Source: Acidobacteriota bacterium
GTDB lineage: Bacteria > Acidobacteriota > Thermoanaerobaculia > Gp7-AA8
NCBI GenBank assembly: GCA_016184115.1
Contig: JACPDH010000028.1
Coordinates: 1-64,000 of the forward strand
Direction: 5' to 3'
Length of the DNA: 64,000 bases
Under the pieces are notes generated by a model. That model had not been told where the DNA came from and ran no database searches. It was given only the letters and a program-made list of their open reading frames with translations. The translations under genes were made by a program, and so were the position numbers. Shown here one piece after another: positions 40,333 to 47,808 of the stretch; position 1 is the first letter of the stretch; each line of letters begins with the position of its first letter.

Positions 40333-41427
40333 CTAGCCGAAGAGCTCGCGCTGTGGCGGCTCGTCGACTGGTCCGAAATTCGACAGTCCGATCCCCACGA
40401 GCCTGTAGAGCGTTCCCTCTCCGAACTCGAATCTGCCGAGCAGTTCCGCTCCCGCGGCGAATAGCTCATCTCCCGACGCCGGCGGACATGGCAGCGTCAT
40501 CCGGCGCGTGGCCGTTCGGAAATCGGCTGCGCGAAGCTTGACGGTCACCGTTCTTCCGATGAGCCCCTTCCGGCTCATCCGTTCCCAGAAGCGCGGGATC
40601 GCCGAGCGCAACTCCTCGGAGATCTCCTCGAGCGTCAGGTCGCGGGAGAAGGTGTTCTCGATCGACACCGACTTCGTCTCGTGCTCCGCGACGACGGGGC
40701 TTCGGTCGATTCCTCGGGCGAGCTCGCAGAGCCGGTGGCCGAACGTGCCGAGGCGCTTCACGAGCGATTCCTCGCTTCGCTCGCGGACGTCGCCGATCGT
40801 TGCGATTCCCATCTCGGCGAGGATCGCTTCGGTCGCCTTGCCGACACCCGGGATCTTGCCGACGGGTAAGGGGACGAGGAACGCGTCGACCTGCATCGGC
40901 CGGATCACGAAGAGCCCGTCGGGTTTCTTCCAGTCCGAGGCGATCTTCGCGAGAAACTTGTTAGGCGCTACTCCTGCGGACGCGGTGAGGCCCGTCTCGT
41001 CACGGATCTCGCGGCGGATCACCGTGGCAGTCTCCGTTGCCGACGGGAGGCCGGTCAGCTCGACGGTCACGTCGAGGTATGCCTCGTCGAGGGAAAGAAA
41101 CTCGACGAGGGGCGTATGCCGGCGGAAGATCTCGCCAACCTGGCTCGAAACGGCGCGGTACTTCTCGAAGTGAGGGGGCACGAAGACCCCTTCGGGGCAG
41201 AGCTTGCGTGCGCGCAGGGCGGGGATGGCCGAGCGGACCCCGAACTTGCGCGCCTCGTAGGATGCCGCACAGACGACACTTCGAGGTCCCTCCCACGCGA
41301 CGATCACCGGGCGGCCGCGAAGTGCGGGGTCGTCGCGCTGCTCGACCGACGCGTAGAACGCGTCCATGTCGACGTGGATGATCTTCCGTGCCGGCGCCTC
41401 CGCCGCGTCTTCGCGATGCTCGACCAT
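40333..41427 (-). CDS. dinB: DNA polymerase IV (Y-family)
   Basis: Error-prone translesion polymerase. Contains IIHVDMDAFYASVE with the first catalytic Asp, the nucleotide contact SYEARKFGVRS, FLSLDEAYLDV with the catalytic Asp-Glu pair, SAGVAPNKFLAKIASDWKKPDG, the helix-hairpin-helix KIPGVGKATEAILAEMGI, and a little-finger domain (SVSIENTFSRDL). It ends with a RELFG tail, which may be a short beta-clamp-binding motif. ATG 41427 gives 364 aa; upstream frame codons overlap the divergent gene and are not homologous. Confidence 0.95.
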   Translation of the reverse strand: MVEHREDAAEAPARKIIHVDMDAFYASVEQRDDPALRGRPVIVAWEGPRSVVCAASYEARKFGVRSAIPALRARKLCPEGVFVPPHFEKYRAVSSQVGEIFRRHTPLVEFLSLDEAYLDVTVELTGLPSATETATVIRREIRDETGLTASAGVAPNKFLAKIASDWKKPDGLFVIRPMQVDAFLVPLPVGKIPGVGKATEAILAEMGIATIGDVRERSEESLVKRLGTFGHRLCELARGIDRSPVVAEHETKSVSIENTFSRDLTLEEISEELRSAIPRFWERMSRKGLIGRTVTVKLRAADFRTATRRMTLPCPPASGDELFAAGAELLGRFEFGEGTLYRLVGIGLSNFGPVDEPPQRELFG

Positions 41428-41472
41428 CGTCCTGCTGCCTCTACTGTATCCTCTCCCGGGACACTCCCGCCG

Positions 41473-42585
41473 ATGACCGCGCTTTCCGAGATCTCGACTC
41501 CCGCATTCGTCGTCGATCGAGCCATCGCCAAGGCGAACTGTGACCGAATGCGGGCGAAGGCACAGATGGCGGGAGTCACCTTTCGCCCTCACGTGAAGAC
41601 GCACAAGACGCTCGAGGGAGCGCGCCTGCAGCACGGCGGGCCGAAAGGGCCGATTACAGTCTCGACCCTCGCCGAGGCGGAGTTCTTCGCCGAAGCGGGG
41701 TTTGATGACATCACCTGGGCGGTGCCGGTGGCTCCGTCGAAGCTCGAGCGCGCGCTCGGAATTGCGCGAAAGTCGCGGCTGATCCTGCTCGTCGATCATC
41801 CCGACGCGTTTGCGGCGCTCGAGGAATTCGCGGCGTCGCACGATGCGAGCTTTGACGTGATGCTCAAAGTCGACTGCGGCTATCACCGCGCGGGAGTCGA
41901 CCCCGACGCGCGGTCGAGCGTCGAGCTCGCGCTTTCGATCGCGCGGTCGAATCGGCTTCGACTGCACGGTCTGCTGACGCATGCGGGGCACTCGTACCAT
42001 GCTCGAGACGTTGACGAAATTGTCGCCATCGCAAACGAGGAACGCGATGCAGTCGCTCGACTTGGCGCCGTGCTCGCGGATGAAGGGGTCCATGATCTCG
42101 TGTGCAGCGTCGGCTCGACACCGACCATGTCGGTCGCTCCGATCGGCGGAGTCGGCGAGATCCGGCCCGGCAATTACATTTTCTACGACGCGTTCCAGGC
42201 CGCGATCGGCTCATGCCGGCTCTCCGATTGCGCCGCATTCGTGGTGGCGACCGTCATCGGAGTCCACGACGAACGGGGAGAGTGCATCGTCGATGCTGGC
42301 GCGCTTGCGCTGTCGAAAGACGCAGGCCCGGTGCACGTCGATCCGGAGACCGGCTACGGCGTAGTTTGTACGCTCGACGGTGCGCCGCTTCCGGCGCGCC
42401 TCGTTTCGCTCTCGCAGGAGCATGGAATCGTTCGCTGGCGAGGCACGAACGCGCGCCCGCGGATCGGCGATCGCGTACGCATCGTGCCGAATCATTCCTG
42501 CCTCACAGCGGCACTTTACGGAAGCTATCTCGTGCTCGACGAAGGGGCGATCGTCGAGGAATGGCATCCCTGTCGCGGATGGTAG
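41473..42585 (+). CDS. D-threonine aldolase / D-serine dehydratase-like PLP enzyme
   Basis: Fold-type III PLP enzyme with a metal site. The PLP lysine lies in RPHVKTHK (38-45); GYHRAGVD, LTHAGHSYH and SVGSTPTMS (phosphate-binding region) follow. The C-terminal beta domain has VPNHSC with His341 and Cys343, the zinc-ligand pair of D-serine dehydratases and D-threonine aldolases. Substrate (D-Thr, D-Ser or 3-hydroxy-Asp) cannot be decided here. 370 aa. Divergent from dinB with only 45 bp between start codons. Confidence 0.85.
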   Translation: MTALSEISTPAFVVDRAIAKANCDRMRAKAQMAGVTFRPHVKTHKTLEGARLQHGGPKGPITVSTLAEAEFFAEAGFDDITWAVPVAPSKLERALGIARKSRLILLVDHPDAFAALEEFAASHDASFDVMLKVDCGYHRAGVDPDARSSVELALSIARSNRLRLHGLLTHAGHSYHARDVDEIVAIANEERDAVARLGAVLADEGVHDLVCSVGSTPTMSVAPIGGVGEIRPGNYIFYDAFQAAIGSCRLSDCAAFVVATVIGVHDERGECIVDAGALALSKDAGPVHVDPETGYGVVCTLDGAPLPARLVSLSQEHGIVRWRGTNARPRIGDRVRIVPNHSCLTAALYGSYLVLDEGAIVEEWHPCRGW

Positions 42586-42634
42586 CGAGCCACTCGCCCC
42601 CCTCATGTATGATTTGAACTGCCCCGACGCGCGC

Positions 42635-43678
42635 ATGCACGCTCCACGCCCCGACGACGAAACCGAACGACTCAAGTCGCTCCATCATCTGAGGGTGCTC
42701 GACACCTCGAAGGAGGAGCGATTCGACCGGATCACGCGGCTCGCCTGCCGCATTTTCGACACCCCGGTCTCGACGATCGGATTCATTGATGCGGACCGGC
42801 TCTGGTTCAAGTCGTCGACCGGCTTTGCGCTCCGCGAGGTCGCGCGCGATGGCGCGTTCTGCGCATACACGATCCTCGGCGACGATCCGATGGTCATCCC
42901 CGATGCGAAATCGGACCCGAGGTGGCAAGACCACCCGACGGTTGCTGGTGAGCCTCACATCAGGTTCTACATGGGACACCCGATTCACGCCGTCGACGGG
43001 CGTCGCGTCGGTAGCTTCTGCGTGGTCGATTATCGACCGCACTCGGTCAGTTCTGCCGATCTGCAAGCGTTCCACGATCTGTCGGGATGGGTGCAGACCG
43101 AGCTGCTGTTGCCTCGCTCGCGCGCGTCGCAACTCGAAGTCGTCTTCGAGCGCGAGAGACTCGATTCACACCCGCGGGTCGACTCGATCACGCGTTTCTG
43201 GCGCGCGGCGGCGATTCGCGAGATTCTCGAGCGCGAGCTCGCGCGGTCGAAGCCGGAGCGCCAGCCGGTCGGTGTGATGCTCATCGGCATCGACGGCGTC
43301 GAGCGTGCGCCGGAGAAGACGGGACGCATTCGCGGAGATCTCGTGCTCGCCGAGGTCTCCCACGCCGTCAGTATGGCCGTTAGGCCGTATGACTCCCTGG
43401 GGCGATGGGGTGAGAACGAGTTTCTCGTCGTACTTCCGGGGGCCGATCTCGCGCGCTCCGCGGTCGCGGCCGAGCGAATACGCCAGGCACGGTCGCTCTC
43501 GCGCGTCGAAACGTCGTCGGGTCCGGTGCGCGCGACGATTACGATCGCCGTCGGCTCATCGTCCGACGACGAATCGGCATCGGGTGACGATCTCCTCGCG
43601 GCGATCACCGAGGCGCTTCGCCTCGCACGCGAAGGGGGCGGCAACCGGACGCGGCTTGCGTCGCTCCTCCGCCGTTAG
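42635..43678 (+). CDS. GAF-GGDEF protein with degenerate active site
   Basis: Signalling protein resembling diguanylate cyclases. The N-terminal GAF domain (ERLKSLHHLRVLDTSKEERFDRITRLACRIF, then a VSTIGFIDADRLWFKS core and GSFCVVDYRPHSV) is of the type often fused to cyclases. In the GGDEF domain the signature is GENEF (RWGENEFLVVLPG), and the first metal/substrate segment reads GIDGVERAPEKTGRIRGD instead of the usual D-x-D-x-F-K-x-x-N-D-x-x-G-H-x-x-G-D. Catalysis is therefore doubtful. An earlier ATG (42605) is possible; a TATGAT at 42608-42613 between them suggests transcription starts later, so ATG 42635 is preferred. Confidence 0.8.
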   Translation: MHAPRPDDETERLKSLHHLRVLDTSKEERFDRITRLACRIFDTPVSTIGFIDADRLWFKSSTGFALREVARDGAFCAYTILGDDPMVIPDAKSDPRWQDHPTVAGEPHIRFYMGHPIHAVDGRRVGSFCVVDYRPHSVSSADLQAFHDLSGWVQTELLLPRSRASQLEVVFERERLDSHPRVDSITRFWRAAAIREILERELARSKPERQPVGVMLIGIDGVERAPEKTGRIRGDLVLAEVSHAVSMAVRPYDSLGRWGENEFLVVLPGADLARSAVAAERIRQARSLSRVETSSGPVRATITIAVGSSSDDESASGDDLLAAITEALRLAREGGGNRTRLASLLRR

Positions 43679-43802
43679 GCGAACTGCCGGATGTACGCTG
43701 AAATAGGGGCGGGGATGAGAGATCTGCGTTAGGGAGCGCGAGTCGCCGAGGATTGGAGAATTGCAGGGTCGAGCGAGCGGGTGGCCGGAACAGGAGAAGG
43801 GG

Positions 43803-44765
43803 ATGAAGACGAACGAATTCACACTCGTGGCAATCGCATTGTCGCTGTTTCTGTCGTGCGCGAAAACGGAAGCGCCTGCTCCGGTCGCAGATTCCGCGGC
43901 ACCCGCGACGCAGGCCGAAACGGCGCCCGCGAAGCCGCAAACGCATGCTGAAGAGGTGGAGGCGTGGCGTGCGCGTCGCATCGCGAACCTGACGAGAGAG
44001 GACGGCTGGCTCACTCTCGTCGGCCTCGCCTGGCTTCGGGAGGGGGCGAACAGTGTGGGTTCCGACCCGAAGAGCATCGTCGCGCTCCCGGAAGGGAAGG
44101 GGGCGGCGATCGCGGGAACGATTCAGCTCGCGAACGGGGTCGCGACCTTCGTTCCTGCAGAGGGAGCGACGATCACCTTCGAAGGAAAGCCGGTGACCGC
44201 CGCGATCGCGATGAAGCCCGACACTTCGGAATCACCGACGGTACTTCACAGCGGCCCGGTGAGGTTCTACATCATTGAACGCGGAGGAAAGCTCGGAGTC
44301 CGCATCAAAGACAGCGAGAGTGAGGCGCGAACCCACTTCACCGGCATCGACAGCTATCCGCTCGACTCGAAGTGGCGCATCGAGGCGCGGTTCGAGAAGT
44401 ACGACCCGCCGAAGCAGATTGCGATCACGAATGTGCTGGGGCAGACCGAACCGCAGCCGTGCCCGGGAGCGATCGTCTTCGAAGTCGACGGAACGAGTTA
44501 CCGTCTCGAACCGATCCTCGAGGGGGACGATCCCGACTTGTTCATCATCTTTGGCGACAGCACGAATCGAACGACAACGTACGGAGCGGGGCGCTTTCTC
44601 TATGCGACTCCTCCGGGCCCCGATGGAAAAGTCATCGTCGATTTCAACAAGGCATACAACCCGCCGTGCGTATTCTCGCCATTTGCGACCTGCCCTCTGC
44701 CGCCGAAGCAAAACAAGCTCCCGATCGCAATCGAGGCTGGAGAGAAGCGGTGGGGGGAGCATTGA
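43803..44765 (+). CDS. DUF1684 lipoprotein
   Basis: Secreted protein of unknown function. N-terminal signal ends in a lipobox-like LFLSCAK (Cys19), then a Pro/Ala-rich linker. The DUF1684 domain shows EEVEAWRARRIANLTREDGWLTLVGLAWLREG, then VKxxESEAR-like IKDSESEARTHFTGIDSYP, and the hallmark NPPCVFSPFATCPLPPKQNKL at the C-terminus. The family is widespread in Acidobacteriota and Bacteroidota with no assigned reaction. ATG 43803 has AGGAGAAGGGG upstream. The stop codon sits 3 bp before the heptamer element HR2. Confidence 0.88.
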   Translation: MKTNEFTLVAIALSLFLSCAKTEAPAPVADSAAPATQAETAPAKPQTHAEEVEAWRARRIANLTREDGWLTLVGLAWLREGANSVGSDPKSIVALPEGKGAAIAGTIQLANGVATFVPAEGATITFEGKPVTAAIAMKPDTSESPTVLHSGPVRFYIIERGGKLGVRIKDSESEARTHFTGIDSYPLDSKWRIEARFEKYDPPKQIAITNVLGQTEPQPCPGAIVFEVDGTSYRLEPILEGDDPDLFIIFGDSTNRTTTYGAGRFLYATPPGPDGKVIVDFNKAYNPPCVFSPFATCPLPPKQNKLPIAIEAGEKRWGEH

Positions 44766-44767
44766 AG

Positions 44768-45060
44768 TAGTCCTTAGTCCTCAGTCCTGAGTGCTCAGTC
44801 CTTAGTGCTGAGTCCTTAGTCCTTAGTCCTGAGTCCTAAGTGGGGAGATGCGAGTACGGAGGCCCTAACGGCCCACACTCTCCTGAGCACAGTCAACACC
44901 CACGGCTGAGGGCTTCCACTGAGGGCTCAGGACTGAGGACTCAAGACTCAGGACTGAGGACTAAGGACTAAGGACTCAGGACTAAGGACTAAGGACTCAG
45001 GACTGAGGACTCAGGACTAAGGACTCAGGACTGAGGACTCAGGACTAAGAACGAAGAACT
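44768..45060. repeat. Heptamer inverted-repeat element HR2 (GTCCTGA family) with 75-bp core
   Basis: Left array 44768-44840: about ten 7-bp units of the form GTCCTTA/GTCCTGA/GTGCTCA. Core 44841-44920. Right array 44921-45060: about nineteen units in inverse orientation (GACTGAG, GACTAAG, GACTCAG). The core matches, in reverse complement and at about 68 of 75 positions by eye, the core of HR4 (54631-54711). The whole gap between the DUF1684 stop and EamA start is this element; the right array forms the EamA 5' leader. Confidence 0.85.
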
Positions 45061-45063
45061 CGT

Positions 45064-45912
45064 ATGACGTCACGCACCGGCACCTGGCTGATCATTGTCG
45101 CGGCGATCCTCTGGTCGACCGGGGGCATCGGCATCAAGGCGATCACGAATGGACCGCTCGAGGTCGCGTGTGTCCGATCGATCGTCGCGGCGGTGACCCT
45201 CTTCGCGATCTTCCGGCCGAAGGTTCCGAAGCTGACGCCCGCATTCTTCGTGGCGCTGGTCAGTTACGCTGGCTGCCTCACATGTTTCGTTACCGCGACG
45301 AAGTGGACGACGGCAGCGAATGCGATCTTCATTCAGTACAGTGGGATCATCTGGGTGATTCTCCTCTCGCCGCGTGTTCTGGGGGAGAAACTGCGTCGGA
45401 GCGATGTCGTCACCGCGCTCATCGCCTTCGTAGGGATGGGGCTCTTCTTCGCTGGGGACGTCGACATGCGTGGCATGGCGGGAAATCTCGTCGCGCTTCT
45501 TTCGTCGATCTTCTTCGCCGGAATCTACCTCGGCCTACGTCGCGAGCGCGACAACGGGGCTGAGGCCGCGGTCTGCTGGGGAAACGTCCTCGCCGCGGCC
45601 CTGCTCGCGCCGCTCGCACTGCCAGGAATCGAGGTCACGCCTAAAGCTGGTGCCGTGCTTCTCTTTCTCGGGATCTTTCCGATCGCCGTACCGTACGCCC
45701 TCTTTGTTCGCGGAATCCGCACGGTGCCTGCGGTGCAGGCGTCATTACTCGGCATGCTCGAGCCCGTCACGAATCCCGTCTGGGTGCTGCTTCTCCTCGG
45801 GGAGCGCCCGAGCGTTCAGGCGGTGATTGGAGCGTCGATCGTGCTCGGAGCGCTGGGGTGGCGGACGGTGAAGAGCGGAAGCGGCAGCGAGGCGATCACC
45901 GAGGTTCGATGA
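45064..45912 (+). CDS. EamA/DMT-superfamily transporter
   Basis: Inner-membrane drug/metabolite exporter. Ten hydrophobic helices in two EamA halves: GTWLIIVAAILWSTGGIGIKAI...VACVRSIVAAVTLFAIF and, in the second half, ALLSSIFFAGIYLGLRRERD...FPIAVPYALFVRGIRTVPAVQASLLGMLEPVTNPVWVLLLLGERPS. 282 aa, normal. No Shine-Dalgarno: the heptamer array runs to within a few bases of the ATG, so its start signals have been replaced or lie in the array. Substrate unknown. Confidence 0.88.
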   Translation: MTSRTGTWLIIVAAILWSTGGIGIKAITNGPLEVACVRSIVAAVTLFAIFRPKVPKLTPAFFVALVSYAGCLTCFVTATKWTTAANAIFIQYSGIIWVILLSPRVLGEKLRRSDVVTALIAFVGMGLFFAGDVDMRGMAGNLVALLSSIFFAGIYLGLRRERDNGAEAAVCWGNVLAAALLAPLALPGIEVTPKAGAVLLFLGIFPIAVPYALFVRGIRTVPAVQASLLGMLEPVTNPVWVLLLLGERPSVQAVIGASIVLGALGWRTVKSGSGSEAITEVR

Positions 45913-45989
45913 AAGTGGTTAGGCCGGATCGCCTGTGAGAAGGGGAGGTGGAGGGAGCGAGGCGAAGTGCCGGGAGACGCTGGGACGTG

Positions 45990-46051
45990 CTAGTGGCCTG
46001 TATTGAAGGAATTGGTACGGCGGGACCAATTCCTCCAGTACAGGCCACTAG
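45990..46051. repeat. 62-bp palindrome adjoining the MITE
   Basis: 27-bp arms (CTAGTGGCCTGTA... / ...TACAGGCCACTAG) pair at 25 of 27 positions across an 8-base loop (ACGGCGGG). It overlaps the first bases of the MITE terminal repeat, which begins with a similar ACTAGTG. It may be a second, smaller non-autonomous element inserted at the same CTAG site, or a terminator of the EamA gene. Confidence 0.75.
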
Positions 46052-46319
46052 TGTAGTGTTTCGTTAATCCCTTGCCTTTCGTTGCGGCGGAATGGAGCCG
46101 ATTTCGCGAAGCGACGACGAGTCGATGTGGTTCATCGGCGAGGAGGAGCGACAAAGAAAGCGGCTCCATTCCGCCGCAACCCGGAGGGCAGAGCAGAAAC
46201 GGGGCGATCTCCGCGTCGCTCGTCGTCGACGATGAACCACATCGCCTCCTCCTCGCTCCTTGAGCTCGCCCCGTTTGTGCTCTGCGAAAGGCAACGGATT
46301 AATGAAACACTACACTAGT
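46047..46319. mobile_element. MITE-like element with 35-bp terminal inverted repeats and two internal hairpins
   Basis: Terminal repeats 46047-46081 and 46285-46319 match at 33 of 35 positions and start ACTAGTGTAGTG. Inside are two consecutive stem-loops: a perfect 20-bp stem (46081-46100 / 46161-46180) and a ~20-bp stem (46188-46207 / 46265-46285). Each loop holds a CGATG-5nt-CATCG mini-stem whose 5-nt tips are TGGTT and AACCA, complementary to each other. There is no coding capacity. TA lies at each end (cTAg), in keeping with IS630/Tc1-like targets. The right end supplies the apaG stop codon. Confidence 0.82.
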
Positions 46320-46698
46320 TGACCGCGTTCGGTGTTTCGAGAGAGAAGGGAGCGATGACGGCGTCGAAGCTCTCGCCGCCCGGTCGAACCATCCGATAGG
46401 TTCCGTGCATCGTGCCGAACTCAGTGCGCAAAGGGCAGAACGAGGTGTACTCGAACGACTGTCCAGGTGCGAGCAGTGGCTGTTCGCCGACCACGCCCGG
46501 ACCCTCCACCCGCTCTTCGTCTCCCTGCGAGTCGGTGATGATCCAGACGCGGCTGATCAATTGTGCAGGCTGATCGCCAACGTTCGAGATCGTCACGCGA
46601 TAAGCGAAGAAATAGTAGTTGTCGCGCGGGTTGCTCCGCTCTTCGACGTACTCGCTCTCGACGTGTACGTGGATTCCTTCGGTGGTGGCGTCGCTCAT
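46315..46698 (-). CDS. apaG: ApaG domain protein
   Basis: Small beta-sandwich protein linked to Co2+/Mg2+ homeostasis and Ap4A metabolism in other bacteria; molecular role unsettled. The 127 residues contain YFFAYRVTISNVGDQPAQLISRVWIITDSQGD, the VVGEQPLLAPGQSFEYTSFCPL segment (P-G-x-x-F-x-Y-x-S) and the TEFGTMHGTYRM loop, all family hallmarks. The last residues (NAVN) run into the end of the MITE, which provides the TAG, so the native C-terminus may have been slightly changed. Downstream of proC in the same direction, with element HR3 in between. Confidence 0.92.
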   Translation of the reverse strand: MSDATTEGIHVHVESEYVEERSNPRDNYYFFAYRVTISNVGDQPAQLISRVWIITDSQGDEERVEGPGVVGEQPLLAPGQSFEYTSFCPLRTEFGTMHGTYRMVRPGGESFDAVIAPFSLETPNAVN

Positions 46699-46705
46699 GG
46701 GTGAT

Positions 46706-46835
46706 TAGAGTGCTGAGTGCTGAGTCCTAAGCGCTGAGTTGCGAGTCCTGAGTCCTGAGTTGTGAGTCCTGAGTTGTGAGTCCTGAGTGCGCAGCCCTAT
46801 CTACTCAGCACTCAGGACTCAGGACTCAGCACTGA
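46706..46835. repeat. Heptamer inverted-repeat element HR3 (GTCCTGA family, short loop)
   Basis: Left array 46706-46788 (GTGCTGA, GTCCTAA, GTCCTGA, GTTGTGA units), loop of about 14 bases, right array 46803-46835 (CTCAGCA, CTCAGGA, CTCAGGA, CTCAGCA). It fills the proC-apaG gap and ends 3 bp from the proC stop codon. Unlike HR2/HR4 it has no long core. Confidence 0.8.
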
Positions 46836-46838
46836 TTT

Positions 46839-47672
46839 CTATCCTTCCGCCGACAGCATCGCCTTCCCAAGCTCCTTCGAACGGTTCGTGGCGACTTCAA
46901 CCGCGTTCATCAGCGTCGTACGCAAGCCCCCCTCCTCGAGAGTGTGAAGCCCCGCGATCGCTGTGCCTCCAGGAGAAGTGACCATGTCCTTGAGTAGTCC
47001 AGGGTGGTAGTTCGTCTCGAGCAGGAGCTTTGCCGATCCGAGTACGGTCTGCGCCGCCAGCTGCTGCGCGTTGCGGCGCGAGAGGCCGACCTTGACACCG
47101 GCGTCGCTCAACGCCTCGAGGATGAGGAAGATGTATGCGGGACCCGATCCCGAGAGCCCGGTGACCGCGTCGAGGTGAATCTCCTCGAGGACGACAGTTA
47201 GGCCCACGGCGTCGAAAATCTGCTTCGCGAGTGCGACGTCTCGTTCGGTGGCGTGCGCGCCGCGAGCGATCGCCGTGGCGCCGGCATCGACGAGCGCAGG
47301 AGTGTTCGGCATCGCTCGGACGATCCGCACTTCGCGGCGAAGACGAGCTTCGATCGTCGCGATCGGCACACCGGCGGCGATCGAAATGACGAGCGCATCG
47401 TCGCGCAACGTCTCCGCGATCTCCGTCAGGACACGCCTCATGATCTGGGGCTTCACCGAGAGCACGACGATCTGCGACCGCGCCACGACCTCCCGGTTGT
47501 CGATCGTCGTGTGAACCCCGAACCGCTCCCGGAGCTCGTCGACACGTTCCGCACGCGGCCCCGAGGCCGAGATTTGCGATGCCTCGACATGCCCCCCGTT
47601 GAGAAGCCCGCGGACGAGAGCCTCCGCCATGTTGCCGGCCCCCACGAAGCCGATCGTTCCGTCGATGTGCAT
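46839..47672 (-). CDS. proC: Pyrroline-5-carboxylate reductase
   Basis: NAD(P)H-dependent last step of proline synthesis. Begins with [18 protein letters not shown] (Rossmann loop), has [49 protein letters not shown] and the signature [47 protein letters not shown], then [23 protein letters not shown] 47672 has GGAGGA upstream and gives 277 aa; longer frames run into the intergenic repeat. Followed by apaG. Confidence 0.95.
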   Translation of the reverse strand: MHIDGTIGFVGAGNMAEALVRGLLNGGHVEASQISASGPRAERVDELRERFGVHTTIDNREVVARSQIVVLSVKPQIMRRVLTEIAETLRDDALVISIAAGVPIATIEARLRREVRIVRAMPNTPALVDAGATAIARGAHATERDVALAKQIFDAVGLTVVLEEIHLDAVTGLSGSGPAYIFLILEALSDAGVKVGLSRRNAQQLAAQTVLGSAKLLLETNYHPGLLKDMVTSPGGTAIAGLHTLEEGGLRTTLMNAVEVATNRSKELGKAMLSAEG

Positions 47673-47721
47673 CGATGTCCTCCACCTGATTCCGTTGCGA
47701 CGGGATGATACGGCAGGCGAG

Positions 47722-47748
47722 AGTCCAAAGGCCAAAGGCCTTTGGACT
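47722..47748. repeat. 27-bp perfect inverted repeat in the proC/glucosidase promoter gap
   Basis: Arms AGTCCAAAGGCC and GGCCTTTGGACT with an AAA centre, perfect over 12 bp. The left arm contains tandem CCAAAGG heptamers, and the following bases (TTCGCCT, CTCGCCT) continue in 7-bp steps. It could be an operator, or a small member of the heptamer family. It lies about 60 bp before the glucosidase ATG and 50 bp before proC. Confidence 0.6.
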
Positions 47749-47808
47749 GCGTTTCGCCTCTCGCCTTCGTGTACACTTTCCATCTCCTCGTACAAATCAA
47801 GGAAGACG

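Noticed and set aside
40270-45990. Similar short strings GGGACGCTGGGATGTGC (40282) and GGAGACGCTGGGACGTGC (45972) after gene ends
   Set aside because: Possibly another heptamer-type relic, but two short imperfect matches are too few to call a family.
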